From Sanyastnella coralliicola (lineage in GTDB: Bacteria > Bacteroidota > Bacteroidia > Flavobacteriales_D > Sanyastnellaceae): 64,000 nucleotides of DNA. Position numbers and translations under genes: made by a program. The stretch is from contig NZ_CP132543.1 of the NCBI RefSeq assembly GCF_030845195.1, forward strand, positions 327,501 through 391,500, in the 5' to 3' direction. Below are positions 21,157 through 28,750 of the stretch, piece by piece (within the stretch, counting starts at the first letter, position 1; each line of letters starts with the position of its first letter). Under the pieces are notes generated by a model, which did not search any database, was not told the origin of the DNA, and worked only from the letters and a program-made list of their open reading frames with translations.

Positions 21157-22170
21157 TTAATACTTAGATAAAGCAGCCGATAACGTAGACTGAATGCGGT
21201 CTTTCAATTGTGTTGGTGCCAACACTTTTACGTCGGCACCAAAGCTTAAGAGTTCAGCAATGAGCTCATAGGTGATCAGAACTTCGAGCTTGATTTGGGC
21301 CTTGTCTTCAGACCAAGCGATGTTTTGCGATCGATGCAGCGGCTGTGAATCGAGGTAGCGACCAAGCACTGGAGAGCATTCGAAAATAACCTGCTGAGGC
21401 TCCTTGTCTACTTCGGTGATGCCAATGCTGTGCTGAAAGAAGCGATCACTAGAAAACTCAGGATCCGGTTTGAAGGTCTTCTTGCTCACCTTTACTTCAC
21501 CCATGCGATCAAGCGCATACGTACGGAAGTCTTCTCGTGAAGGATTCCAACAGATAACATACCAGCGATTGCGGTACTCTTTTAACAAGTAAGGCTCAAC
21601 CTCATAAGATGATGCAGTATCATCAGTGAACTTCGCATATTGGAAACGCAGACGCTGATGCTGTTGAATGGCTTTTGCGATGGGACCTAAGTGTTCAATT
21701 CCTTTGACCTCTGGTGCTTCTTCAAACTGAATGAAGTGTTCCGAACTCTGATCATTCAAGTCAGGTGAGATCTTCAGGCGAGAAGTAACCTTGTCAATGG
21801 CTTGCTGGTATTGCTTGAAGATGGGGATGTCGCGAAACTGATTGAAAGTTTCTGCGGCGAAGTGAATGGCCTCCAAATCATCGTCGTTCAGACTCATCTC
21901 ATTGATGGAGTAATCTTCTTCTTCGTAGAAATATCCTTTATGCACCTTGCTGTAGGCGATGGGCGCGTAATAACCTAGTTCGCCTTCGTTACGCATTGCC
22001 CAGAGATCCTTTTCAATGGTAGAAATGGATATACGATCACCTGAACTACCATAAAGTGCCTCTTCACAAGCTTCTCGAAGATCTTCCTTTGAGGGGTAAG
22101 GTCTTGCGCTATTCGAAATGCATCGATCGATAATGCGGTAGCGTAAAAGGGCGTATTTATTAGCGGGCAT
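21157..22170 (-). CDS. WYL-domain transcriptional regulator
   Basis: A 337-residue regulator. The N-terminal part (about 1-85) is a winged-helix-like region including the ISISTIEKDLWAMRNEGELG recognition segment. The middle holds a WYL domain with YLLKEYRNRWYVICWN (about 195-210) and YALDRMGEVKV, and the C terminus has the WCX extension. WYL domains sense nucleic acids or nucleotides and often control DNA-damage or defence genes; the two small unknown genes downstream are the natural candidates for its partners. It is divergent from the muramidase-like gene, with a 45-base shared upstream region. Confidence 0.9.
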   Translation of the reverse strand: MPANKYALLRYRIIDRCISNSARPYPSKEDLREACEEALYGSSGDRISISTIEKDLWAMRNEGELGYYAPIAYSKVHKGYFYEEEDYSINEMSLNDDDLEAIHFAAETFNQFRDIPIFKQYQQAIDKVTSRLKISPDLNDQSSEHFIQFEEAPEVKGIEHLGPIAKAIQQHQRLRFQYAKFTDDTASSYEVEPYLLKEYRNRWYVICWNPSREDFRTYALDRMGEVKVSKKTFKPDPEFSSDRFFQHSIGITEVDKEPQQVIFECSPVLGRYLDSQPLHRSQNIAWSEDKAQIKLEVLITYELIAELLSFGADVKVLAPTQLKDRIQSTLSAALSKY

Positions 22171-22215
22171 AAAAAATTGTCATCTTTATAAGCAGCAAGG
22201 TACTTTACATTCAAG

Positions 22216-22866
22216 ATGAAGCGAAATAAGCGCATACGGATTTTACTTGTGTTGGTGATTCTTCCACTCTTGATGGTTTTCGGCGTTAGCCTGTGGAAAG
22301 GAAAGAAAGGAGGAGAAATCGATCCGCAGTATTTCCGAGGGAATGCGTTGGAACGAGCGCACGCGAATTACAGTGAAAGCATACGTGAAAGTGCCGAGGA
22401 ATACGATGTGTCTTATGAGTACCTGATGGCCTTGTGTGTTTTAGAGTGCGGAGGAAGAATGCCAGCGGGAAAGCGATATGAGCCTGGGGTGTACCGACGT
22501 TTGAAGCAAGTAAAAGAGGGGAAACGCAGCAATTATGAGCAAGTAAAGCAGCGCCACCTTGAATTTGCGAGTGACGAAGCCGTGCGCAATCTGTCAACCT
22601 CCTGGGGCCCGTTTCAATTGATGGGCTATAAATGCATAGGCATGGATGTTACGGTGAGTGATATTCGTGGAGATGACGCTGTAGAGTTTGGGGTGCAATG
22701 GATTGAAGATGAATACGGACATCTTCTAAGAGCTGGCAGGTATAAAGATGCGTTTCACTATCACAATACTGGAAGAGTCTATCCATCCGTAGGTGGTCCG
22801 CGTACGCATGACCCGAAGTATGTTTCAAAGGGCTTGAGTTACATGGAGTATTTCAAAGACCACTAA
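22216..22866 (+). CDS. membrane-anchored N-acetylmuramidase-like protein
   Basis: A 216-residue protein with an N-terminal transmembrane or uncleaved signal segment (ILLVLVILPLLMVFGVSLW), then a lysozyme-like region. Glu77 in ALCVLECGG is placed as the catalytic acid, and STSWGPFQLMGYKC (around 127-140) is the strand/helix that resembles the SWGxFQIMG signature of the DUF3380-type N-acetylmuramidases. It probably acts on peptidoglycan in the periplasm. Family assignment is by motif only. The gene ends in the hairpin region that serves as terminator for the convergent hsp20. Confidence 0.75.
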   Translation: MKRNKRIRILLVLVILPLLMVFGVSLWKGKKGGEIDPQYFRGNALERAHANYSESIRESAEEYDVSYEYLMALCVLECGGRMPAGKRYEPGVYRRLKQVKEGKRSNYEQVKQRHLEFASDEAVRNLSTSWGPFQLMGYKCIGMDVTVSDIRGDDAVEFGVQWIEDEYGHLLRAGRYKDAFHYHNTGRVYPSVGGPRTHDPKYVSKGLSYMEYFKDH

Positions 22867-22899
22867 AAAAAAGAGTGGGCCACTCTACGAGCGACCCAC
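22865..22899 (-). terminator. terminator of hsp20
   Basis: On the minus strand gtgggtcgct pairs with agtggcccac over 10 bp (22890-22899 with 22875-22884, two G-U pairs), followed by TC and eight T. It overlaps the last bases of the convergent muramidase-like gene. Confidence 0.85.
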
Positions 22900-22926
22900 T
22901 ACCTTAACCAAAACCAAACTAACTGC

Positions 22927-23346
22927 TTACGAAACAGTGAACGTTTTCACTGTCTTCTCTGCCTCTTTTTTAGGAATGACTACCGAGAGGATACCGTTGT
23001 TGTATGAAGCAGAGATTCCGTCGTTGTCGACGTTCTCCGGTAGTCGGAATGTTCTTTTGAATGTGGATGTCTTGAATTCACGTTGTGTGAACTTTACATC
23101 CTTTGACTCTTCTTTTTCTTTTTGAGTCGCTGACAGCGTCAGCATCTGCTTGTCAAGCTTTAGCTCGAAATCTTCCTTATCGAATCCAGGGGCTTGCAGC
23201 TCGATCGAGAAACGATCGTTCCCCTCTGAAATGTTTGCTGAAGGTACATTCACTGAGCGTCCTCCAAGGAATCCGTCATTTACGAAGTCATCAAACAAGC
23301 TGTTGAAATTCGTTGGAAGTCCGGTGCGATATTTAACTAATCCCAT
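22927..23346 (-). CDS. small heat-shock protein, Hsp20/alpha-crystallin family
   Basis: A 139-residue ATP-independent holdase chaperone that keeps unfolded proteins soluble. The alpha-crystallin domain spans about residues 35-130, with the FSIELQAPGFDKEDFELKLD opening and the NGILSVVIPKKE strand near the end; a short N-terminal arm and a minimal C-terminal tail surround it. Length and layout are those of the Bacteroidota IbpA-like proteins. Single gene with its own terminator; no heat-shock operator such as CIRCE is visible upstream. Confidence 0.95.
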   Translation of the reverse strand: MGLVKYRTGLPTNFNSLFDDFVNDGFLGGRSVNVPSANISEGNDRFSIELQAPGFDKEDFELKLDKQMLTLSATQKEKEESKDVKFTQREFKTSTFKRTFRLPENVDNDGISASYNNGILSVVIPKKEAEKTVKTFTVS

Positions 23347-23477
23347 AATCTGAAATTCTGTGTGTTTCTAATTTGAATTCAGATGGGATAGGTCAATTGA
23401 TGTGCCATTCGGTTTTCCTGCCGAAAAAGGCAGAAAAACAGAAATCAGAGTGACAAAAAGGCAGTTCGTTAAAATTG

Positions 23478-24191
23478 TTATGTCAAAATGGCATTTAGAA
23501 GAGCTTCGAGCACAGGAAGAAGCCAGGCGAACAATGGACAAATGAAAAGTGCTGGTGCCAAATTCAACATTTTGATTTTGGTCACTTGAAGAATGTTCAG
23601 GCCCAGTCCGATTAAAAGAATTCCCCCACAACCGAATATCTCAGCCGTAATGGTCTCATTCAATAAAGGTGAGATCCATTCCGCGCCTAGCGTTAAACCA
23701 CCTTGATAAATGAAGAGAGGGATGATGCTGAACAACACGCCGCGACCAAAAGCTGCCGCAAGTGCTGCCGATGAGAAAAGATCCATCGTGGCTTTCGTCA
23801 TGATAATAGTTCGGTCGCCTTCTAATCCTTCAGTAAGGCAGCCCAGCAAAGTCATAGAACCAATGCAGAACAGAACAAATGCGGTAAGCAAACCTTCCGC
23901 GAAGCCTTTGTCGTTATCGTCTTCTCCGCCTTTCTTAAAGCGTTCGGTGAGCGCTAGTGATCTGCTTTCAAGTTTGAGGCTTTCACCAAGTATGGCCCCG
24001 AAAACGAGGCTCAGGATAAGCACGAGGGGATTATTCGATCCAAGTCCCATGTCTACGCCAAAGAACAAGGTGCATAATCCCAATGCTACGAATATAATAG
24101 AGGTGTAGCGTTCCGGAAGCTTGTCCTTCAGCAATAGTCCGGAGGAGGCACCCACGGCTACGGTAACTACGTTAAACAATGTTCCGAGCAT
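23478..24191 (-). CDS. DUF554 family membrane protein
   Basis: A 237-residue integral membrane protein with about six or seven hydrophobic helices, a glycine-rich N-terminal segment (GTLFNVVTVAVGASSGLLL) and a cytoplasmic loop with KKGGEDDNDKGFAEG, the layout of the YdfK/DUF554 family. Suggested transport functions exist for this family but the substrate is unknown. The ATG at 24191 is chosen over a TTG six bases upstream. Divergent from tgt; TATCATTG, one mismatch from the -7 consensus, lies just 3 bases before the ATG. Confidence 0.85.
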   Translation of the reverse strand: MLGTLFNVVTVAVGASSGLLLKDKLPERYTSIIFVALGLCTLFFGVDMGLGSNNPLVLILSLVFGAILGESLKLESRSLALTERFKKGGEDDNDKGFAEGLLTAFVLFCIGSMTLLGCLTEGLEGDRTIIMTKATMDLFSSAALAAAFGRGVLFSIIPLFIYQGGLTLGAEWISPLLNETITAEIFGCGGILLIGLGLNILQVTKIKMLNLAPALFICPLFAWLLPVLEALLNAILT

Positions 24192-24223
24192 GTGCAATGA
24201 TAATAAAGAAGCTTCGGGTTAGT

Positions 24224-24231
24224 TACCTTTG
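24224..24231 (+). promoter_or_regulatory. -7 element of the tgt promoter
   Basis: TACCTTTG is an exact TAnnTTTG match that ends 5 bases before the tgt ATG, so the mRNA should begin at or within a base or two of the start codon. Confidence 0.65.
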
Positions 24232-24236
24232 CGGCA

Positions 24237-25367
24237 ATGAAGTTCACACTGAAAGGAAAAGACGCCGAGAGTTCAGCTCGTGCGGGGGTGATTGAAACCG
24301 ATCACGGAACAATTGAGACACCGATCTTCATGCCGGTGGGTACTGTTGGTACAGTGAAAGGAGTTCCGCAGCAAGATTTGGTTTCGACCATTGAGTCTCA
24401 GATCATCTTGGGGAATACCTACCATCTTTACTTACGTCCGGGAACGGATATCCTTCAACAGGCTGGTGGACTTCACAAGTTCATGAACTGGGAGTTGCCG
24501 ATTCTCACCGATTCGGGAGGCTTCCAGGTGTACAGTCTCTCTGATCGTCGAAAAATCTCTGAAGAAGGGGTGAAGTTCAAATCGCATATCGATGGTTCGT
24601 CGCACTTCTTTAGTCCAGAAGACGCGATGGATGTGCAGCGCAAGATTGGTGCTGATATCGTGATGGCCTTTGATGAATGCACGCCTTATCCATGTGAATA
24701 CGGATATGCTCGTGAATCCATGGAGATGACCCATCGTTGGTTGACGCGCTGTGTAAATCGTATGAAGGAAACCGAACCTTTGTATGGTTATGAGCAGACG
24801 CTCTTCCCCATCGTTCAAGGTTCTACTTACAAAGATCTGCGAACGCAATCAGCAGAGTTCATTGCGTCTCAAAATGCAGAAGGAAATGCTATCGGAGGTT
24901 TGAGTGTTGGAGAGCCACACGAAGAGATGTACGAAATGTGCGACATCGTTTGTGGTATTCTCCCAGAAGATAAGCCTCGCTACTTGATGGGGGTTGGGAC
25001 CCCGGCGAATATTCTTGAATGTATTGCGCTCGGAGTTGATATGTTTGATTGTGTGATGCCTTCGCGCAATGCGCGGAATGGTTACCTCTTCACTCGCAAC
25101 GGAACCATGAACATGAAGAATGCGAAGTGGATCAATGATTTCTCTCCGCTTGACCCTGATGGAACATGCTTTGTTGATCAGCAATACAGCAAGGCCTACC
25201 TACGCCATTTGTTCGCTTCCAACGAATTGTTGGCGATGTACATATCAAGTGTCCATAATTTGGCGTTCTATTTGAGTTTGGTAAAAGAAGCACGTCAACA
25301 CATTCTCGACGGAGACTTCCGCGAGTGGAAGGATATGATGGTGCCGAAATTAACGCAACGCCTGTAA
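24237..25367 (+). CDS. tgt: tRNA-guanine transglycosylase
   Basis: Tgt exchanges G34 of GUN anticodons for preQ1 in queuosine synthesis. The 376-residue protein has the general-base Asp92 in TDSGGFQVYSL, the substrate-binding GGLSVGEPHEEM region, and the nucleophile Asp271 in MFDCVMPSRNARNG. Unusually, the zinc site CxCxxC...H is degenerate: the three cysteine positions read Gly309, Cys311 and Asp314, while His340 in SVHNL is kept. I recall similar replacements in other flavobacterial Tgt proteins, so this is likely a lineage trait and not inactivation. It is followed after 6 bases by the LptF/G permease gene and forms an operon with it. Confidence 0.96.
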   Translation: MKFTLKGKDAESSARAGVIETDHGTIETPIFMPVGTVGTVKGVPQQDLVSTIESQIILGNTYHLYLRPGTDILQQAGGLHKFMNWELPILTDSGGFQVYSLSDRRKISEEGVKFKSHIDGSSHFFSPEDAMDVQRKIGADIVMAFDECTPYPCEYGYARESMEMTHRWLTRCVNRMKETEPLYGYEQTLFPIVQGSTYKDLRTQSAEFIASQNAEGNAIGGLSVGEPHEEMYEMCDIVCGILPEDKPRYLMGVGTPANILECIALGVDMFDCVMPSRNARNGYLFTRNGTMNMKNAKWINDFSPLDPDGTCFVDQQYSKAYLRHLFASNELLAMYISSVHNLAFYLSLVKEARQHILDGDFREWKDMMVPKLTQRL

Positions 25368-25373
25368 GCGCAA

Positions 25374-26453
25374 ATGAAGCTTCTCGACTGGTACATTATA
25401 AAGAAGTTCCTCAGCACGTTCTTTTTCATGATCGTGGTGTTTTGCGTGATCGCGATCGTCTTTGACCTTTCCGAGAATATTGATGACTTGATTACCAATG
25501 GGGCTCCACTAGGAGAAGTTCTCATTGACTACTACCTCAATTTCTGTTTCTTCTTTGGAAACATGTTAAGTGCCTTCATTGTCTTCCTCACCATTATATT
25601 GGTTACCAGTAATTTAGCTCAGAAGACAGAGTTCATCGCAATGTTGAGCGGAGGCGTCAGCTTTAATCGATTGCTCCGTCCGTACTTTATTGCTTCCACC
25701 TTTTTGGTTGGGCTATCATTGCTGATTGCCCATGTTATTCTACCCGAGGCGAATAAGACCAAGGTCGATTTCGAGTTTAAGTACATCCATACGCGCTTCC
25801 ACATTAGTGAACATGACTTATACCGTGAGATTAATCCAGGTAACATCGCCTATTTCCGATCTATTACTGCCGAGCGTAACGTAGGTTATAAGTTCGCTTT
25901 GGAAGACTGGGAAGACGGAAGGTTGGTGCGGAAACTTATGGCCAGTAAGGCGAAATACATTGAAGAAACCGGACGCTGGCTCATTACCAATGTGCGCATC
26001 CGAGACATTCATCCTGACGGGACTGAAGACCTCCGAGTAGTGAATCAAATTGATACGGTGCTGAATATGCAGATCTCAGATTTTGGGGCGCGATCAGAAA
26101 TCGTATCAACCATGGATTATGCGGCGCTTACGAAGTACATCGAAGAAGAAAAACAACGAGGTTCTGGTAATGTAGCCTTCATTGAGATTGAAAAATATTC
26201 CCGCACTTCTAATGCCTTTGCGATCTACGTCTTAACCCTCATCGGAGTGGTCGTCGCCAGCAGAAAGGTGAGGGGAGGTACTGGTCTGCACCTCTTCATG
26301 GCGGTGATTATCGGTGTGACGTACATCTTTGCCTTAAAGATGACCACTGTGGCCGCAACGAACGTCGGGCTATCAGCCAATATAGCGGTGTGGGTACCGA
26401 ATATGATATTCTTTGCGCTGGGAATTTTCCTTTATACGCGGGCGCAGAAATAG
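25374..26453 (+). CDS. LptF/LptG family lipopolysaccharide export permease
   Basis: A 359-residue inner-membrane protein of the YjgP/YjgQ family, which with LptB and the other LptF/G subunit extracts LPS from the inner membrane. The pattern is clear: one N-terminal membrane helix (residues about 10-30), two or three more by residue 120, a periplasmic beta-jellyroll-like domain (about 125-270), and three C-terminal helices. The characteristic N terminus MKLLDWYIIKKFLSTFF is present. Whether it is F or G cannot be decided. It starts 6 bases after tgt and is co-transcribed with it, the gene order I know from many Bacteroidota. Confidence 0.9.
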   Translation: MKLLDWYIIKKFLSTFFFMIVVFCVIAIVFDLSENIDDLITNGAPLGEVLIDYYLNFCFFFGNMLSAFIVFLTIILVTSNLAQKTEFIAMLSGGVSFNRLLRPYFIASTFLVGLSLLIAHVILPEANKTKVDFEFKYIHTRFHISEHDLYREINPGNIAYFRSITAERNVGYKFALEDWEDGRLVRKLMASKAKYIEETGRWLITNVRIRDIHPDGTEDLRVVNQIDTVLNMQISDFGARSEIVSTMDYAALTKYIEEEKQRGSGNVAFIEIEKYSRTSNAFAIYVLTLIGVVVASRKVRGGTGLHLFMAVIIGVTYIFALKMTTVAATNVGLSANIAVWVPNMIFFALGIFLYTRAQK

Positions 26454-26464
26454 GTTTCTGGTAA

Positions 26465-26482
26465 GGGCACGCATGCGTGCCC
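26465..26482. repeat. 18-bp perfect palindrome between convergent genes
   Basis: gggcacgcatgcgtgccc is fully self-complementary and lies between the LptF/G stop and the ispE stop, so both transcripts would end in the same hairpin. There is no T run on either side, so it may act as a weak bidirectional terminator or 3'-end protector. Confidence 0.7.
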
Positions 26483-27292
26483 CTATATTCTTCCTTCGAA
26501 GTAGCGCCATCCTTCTTTTTCTTCCAGCGCCACTTTTTCTTTGAAGATGCCGAAGACTGCTGATCCGCTTCCGGTCATGGCGGCGTAGATGGCTCCTTGG
26601 TTTAGCAGGCTTTTTTGGGCCTCGGCTATCGCCGGGAATTGGGTGGCGATTACTTCCTCGAAATCGTTGTGGAAGGTAGATTGCCACTCTTCGATAGGGG
26701 TTCTTGGAAGTACGCGGAGGTCTTGCTGTCTTCTTTCAGGAGAAAGTAGTCCATAGGCTTCTGCTGTACCTACGTGAACGTTCGGGTGAATGACGTGAAG
26801 GTGGTATCCAGAAAGGTCAAGATCGATGCGCTCCATGTGCTCTCCACGACCTGATACAAAAGCAGGTTTGTTCTCTATGAAGAAAGGGCAATCAGATCCG
26901 AGTTGTCCAGCGAGTTGTTCCAATTCCGCGTTAGCGAGATTAAGCTTGAAATGCGAATTCAAAAGCTTCAACATAAAACTGCCGTCAGCGGAACCTCCAC
27001 CCATACCAGCACCCATGGGGATCTTCTTCAGGAGCTCACAATGGACCCCTGGAATGTCATATTTCTGATGAAGAATCTTCCAGGCCTTGAAGACTAGGTT
27101 TGACTCGAGATTACCTTGAATAGCATCACCTGAAAGGACAAGCTTACATGTTGATTCGTCGATGGTTTTAATCTCCAGTGCATCGCAAATCTGCACTGGG
27201 TAGAATACGCTTTCGATGTTGTGGAAACCATCATCACGCTTATTCAGCACTGACAGTCCGAGGTTGATCTTGGCGTTGGGGAAAGTGATCAT
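26483..27292 (-). CDS. ispE: 4-diphosphocytidyl-2-C-methyl-D-erythritol kinase
   Basis: IspE phosphorylates CDP-methylerythritol in the MEP route to isoprenoids. The 269-residue GHMP kinase begins with the expected FPNAKINLGLSVLNKRDDGFH segment, carries the ATP-binding loop PMGAGMGGGSADG (about residues 92-104) and the third GHMP motif MTGSGSAVFGIF near the C terminus. Slightly shorter than the E. coli protein, as usual in this phylum. Its ATG overlaps the era stop by one base in TGATG, so the two are coupled. Confidence 0.96.
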   Translation of the reverse strand: MITFPNAKINLGLSVLNKRDDGFHNIESVFYPVQICDALEIKTIDESTCKLVLSGDAIQGNLESNLVFKAWKILHQKYDIPGVHCELLKKIPMGAGMGGGSADGSFMLKLLNSHFKLNLANAELEQLAGQLGSDCPFFIENKPAFVSGRGEHMERIDLDLSGYHLHVIHPNVHVGTAEAYGLLSPERRQQDLRVLPRTPIEEWQSTFHNDFEEVIATQFPAIAEAQKSLLNQGAIYAAMTGSGSAVFGIFKEKVALEEKEGWRYFEGRI

Positions 27293-28173
27293 CAGTTCAT
27301 GTAGCCGAATCGCTTCAGCTTGCTTTCGTCGTTTCGCCAGTTCTTATCTACACGCACGTAAAGTTCCAGGAACACTTTGGAGCCAATGAATGCTTCGATG
27401 TCTTTTCTGGCCTCCGTTCCAATGCGCTTCAGCATCTTTCCTTGATGTCCGATAATGATGCCTTTCTGTGATTCACGGGCCACAATAATCTCGCTTCGAA
27501 TTCGGATGAGGTTGCCATCTTCCTTGTACTCTTCAACGATGACTTCGCACGAGTACGGAATCTCTTGTTTGTAGTGACGCAGTATCTTCTCGCGAATCAT
27601 CTCGCTCACGAAGAAGCGCATCGGCTTATCTGTGAGTTCGTCTTTCGGGAAGTATGGCGGACTTTCAGGAAGCTGTTCTACAATGTGATCCAGAAGTTTC
27701 TCAATGTTGAATGAATGCAAGGCAGAAATCGGCGCCACAATCGCACGAGGAATGCGTGTTTTCCATTCTTCGATTCGCTTCTCTATGGTTTCGGCGTCAG
27801 AAAGGTCGATTTTGTTGATCAACACAAACGTTGGAATGTCCATGTTGGCAATCTTCTCAAGAGTCTCTGGGTGAGCCATCGAGTCTTCGAAGACGTCAGT
27901 CATGACCAATAGTACATCCGCATCTTGGAGGGCGTTCTTAACGAAGCGCATCATTCCTTCATGCAGTTTGTACTGAGGGTCAAGTACTCCAGGTGTATCA
28001 GAATAGACGATTTGAAAATCGTCGTCATTCACGATACCCATGATGCGATGACGCGTTGTTTGAGCCTTAGACGTTATGATAGAGAGGCGCTCACCTACGA
28101 GTTGATTCATAAGTGTCGACTTTCCGACGTTCGGGCTTCCGATGATATTGACGAATCCTGCTTTGTGTTTCAC
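27292..28173 (-). CDS. era: GTPase Era
   Basis: Era is a small GTPase binding the 3' end of 16S rRNA during 30S maturation. The 293-residue product (GTG start at 28173) begins VKHKAGFVNIIG, with P-loop GSPNVGKS, DTPGV and NKID motifs, followed by a C-terminal KH domain around IIIGHQGKMLKRIG. A TTG 27 bases further upstream is in frame, but the KHKAGFVNIIG start is the family norm in Flavobacteriia, so GTG is preferred. First gene of an era-ispE operon, divergent from the initiator tRNA. Confidence 0.96.
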   Translation of the reverse strand: MKHKAGFVNIIGSPNVGKSTLMNQLVGERLSIITSKAQTTRHRIMGIVNDDDFQIVYSDTPGVLDPQYKLHEGMMRFVKNALQDADVLLVMTDVFEDSMAHPETLEKIANMDIPTFVLINKIDLSDAETIEKRIEEWKTRIPRAIVAPISALHSFNIEKLLDHIVEQLPESPPYFPKDELTDKPMRFFVSEMIREKILRHYKQEIPYSCEVIVEEYKEDGNLIRIRSEIIVARESQKGIIIGHQGKMLKRIGTEARKDIEAFIGSKVFLELYVRVDKNWRNDESKLKRFGYMN

Positions 28174-28216
28174 GAAAATCTTCCCTGTAAGGACTTGCAA
28201 AGATGATAAAACTCTG

Positions 28217-28224
28217 TATATTTG
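28217..28224 (+). promoter_or_regulatory. -7 element of the initiator tRNA promoter
   Basis: TATATTTG is an exact TAnnTTTG match. The primary transcript would open with a long hairpin: cccttt (28229-28234) pairs with aaaggg (28265-28270), and inside it caacata (28239-28245) pairs with tatgttg (28253-28259). About 41 bases then follow before the tRNA, so the leader must be trimmed by RNase P. Confidence 0.7.
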
Positions 28225-28311
28225 CCGTCCCTTTTGAACAACATACTTCGTTTATGTTGCGTTTAAAGGGAAGCAATAGACCAAAAGAACGACTAAGTTC
28301 GAAAGATATAT

Positions 28312-28384
28312 TGCGGGGTGGAGCAGTTGGTAGCTCGTCGGGCTCATAACCCGAAGGCCGTAGGTTCGAGTCCTGCCCCCGCTA
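28312..28384 (+). tRNA. initiator tRNA-fMet (CAT)
   Basis: A full cloverleaf: acceptor tgcgggg/ccccgct, D stem gagc/gctc, anticodon stem tcggg/cccga with loop ctcataa (anticodon CAT at 28345-28347), T arm gtagg ttcgagt cctgc. The three consecutive G-C pairs in the anticodon stem and the mismatched first acceptor pair (T1 with T72) are the hallmarks of initiator tRNA. CCA is not encoded (cta follows). Confidence 0.95.
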
Positions 28385-28390
28385 CTAAGT

Positions 28391-28419
28391 AAGGCTCTCA
28401 GAAGTGAGAGCCTTTTTTT
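28391..28419 (+). terminator. terminator of the initiator tRNA gene
   Basis: Perfect 8-bp stem ggctctca (28393-28400)/tgagagcc (28405-28412), loop gaag, followed by seven T. Confidence 0.92.
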
Positions 28420-28431
28420 GTGCGAAATATT

Positions 28432-28633
28432 TCGGGCTCATCACTCCGCCTGAGGCGGACCGTAGGTTTGAGTTCCTTTCGGCGACTAAGAAGACTGCTC
28501 AGAAATGAGCGCCTTTTTGTGTTTAAGAGTTTCGGCTCATCACTCCGCCTGAGGCGGACCGTAGGTTTGAGTGCTGCCCCCGCTATTAAGTAGAATGAGG
28601 CTTTCAGAGAAATCTGAGAGCCTTATTTCTTTT
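28432..28633 (+). repeat. two degenerate tandem copies of the tRNA 3' half plus terminator
   Basis: After the tRNA terminator the unit (anticodon arm to 3' end of tRNA, then a terminator-like hairpin) recurs twice with a period of about 99 bases. The two copies share a 39-base exact stretch (28435-28473 and 28534-28572). In both, the anticodon loop region is replaced by the small palindrome tccgcctgaggcgga; the T-arm sequence cgtaggttTgagt differs from the real tRNA by one base. Copy 3 still ends gctgcccccgct like the tRNA acceptor. The last copy carries a good 10-bp terminator, ggctttcaga (28599-28608)/tctgagagcc (28613-28622). Neither copy can form a tRNA. Confidence 0.85.
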
Positions 28634-28750
28634 AGGGGTACAGAATAGGTATAGATTCAGCTGGCTAAATCTGTATCAATATGAGTTGTTTGTTTCACAA
28701 GACATTGTTTGGGAGTTGATAATGAGTATTTTAATTAAAGCTAATGATCT

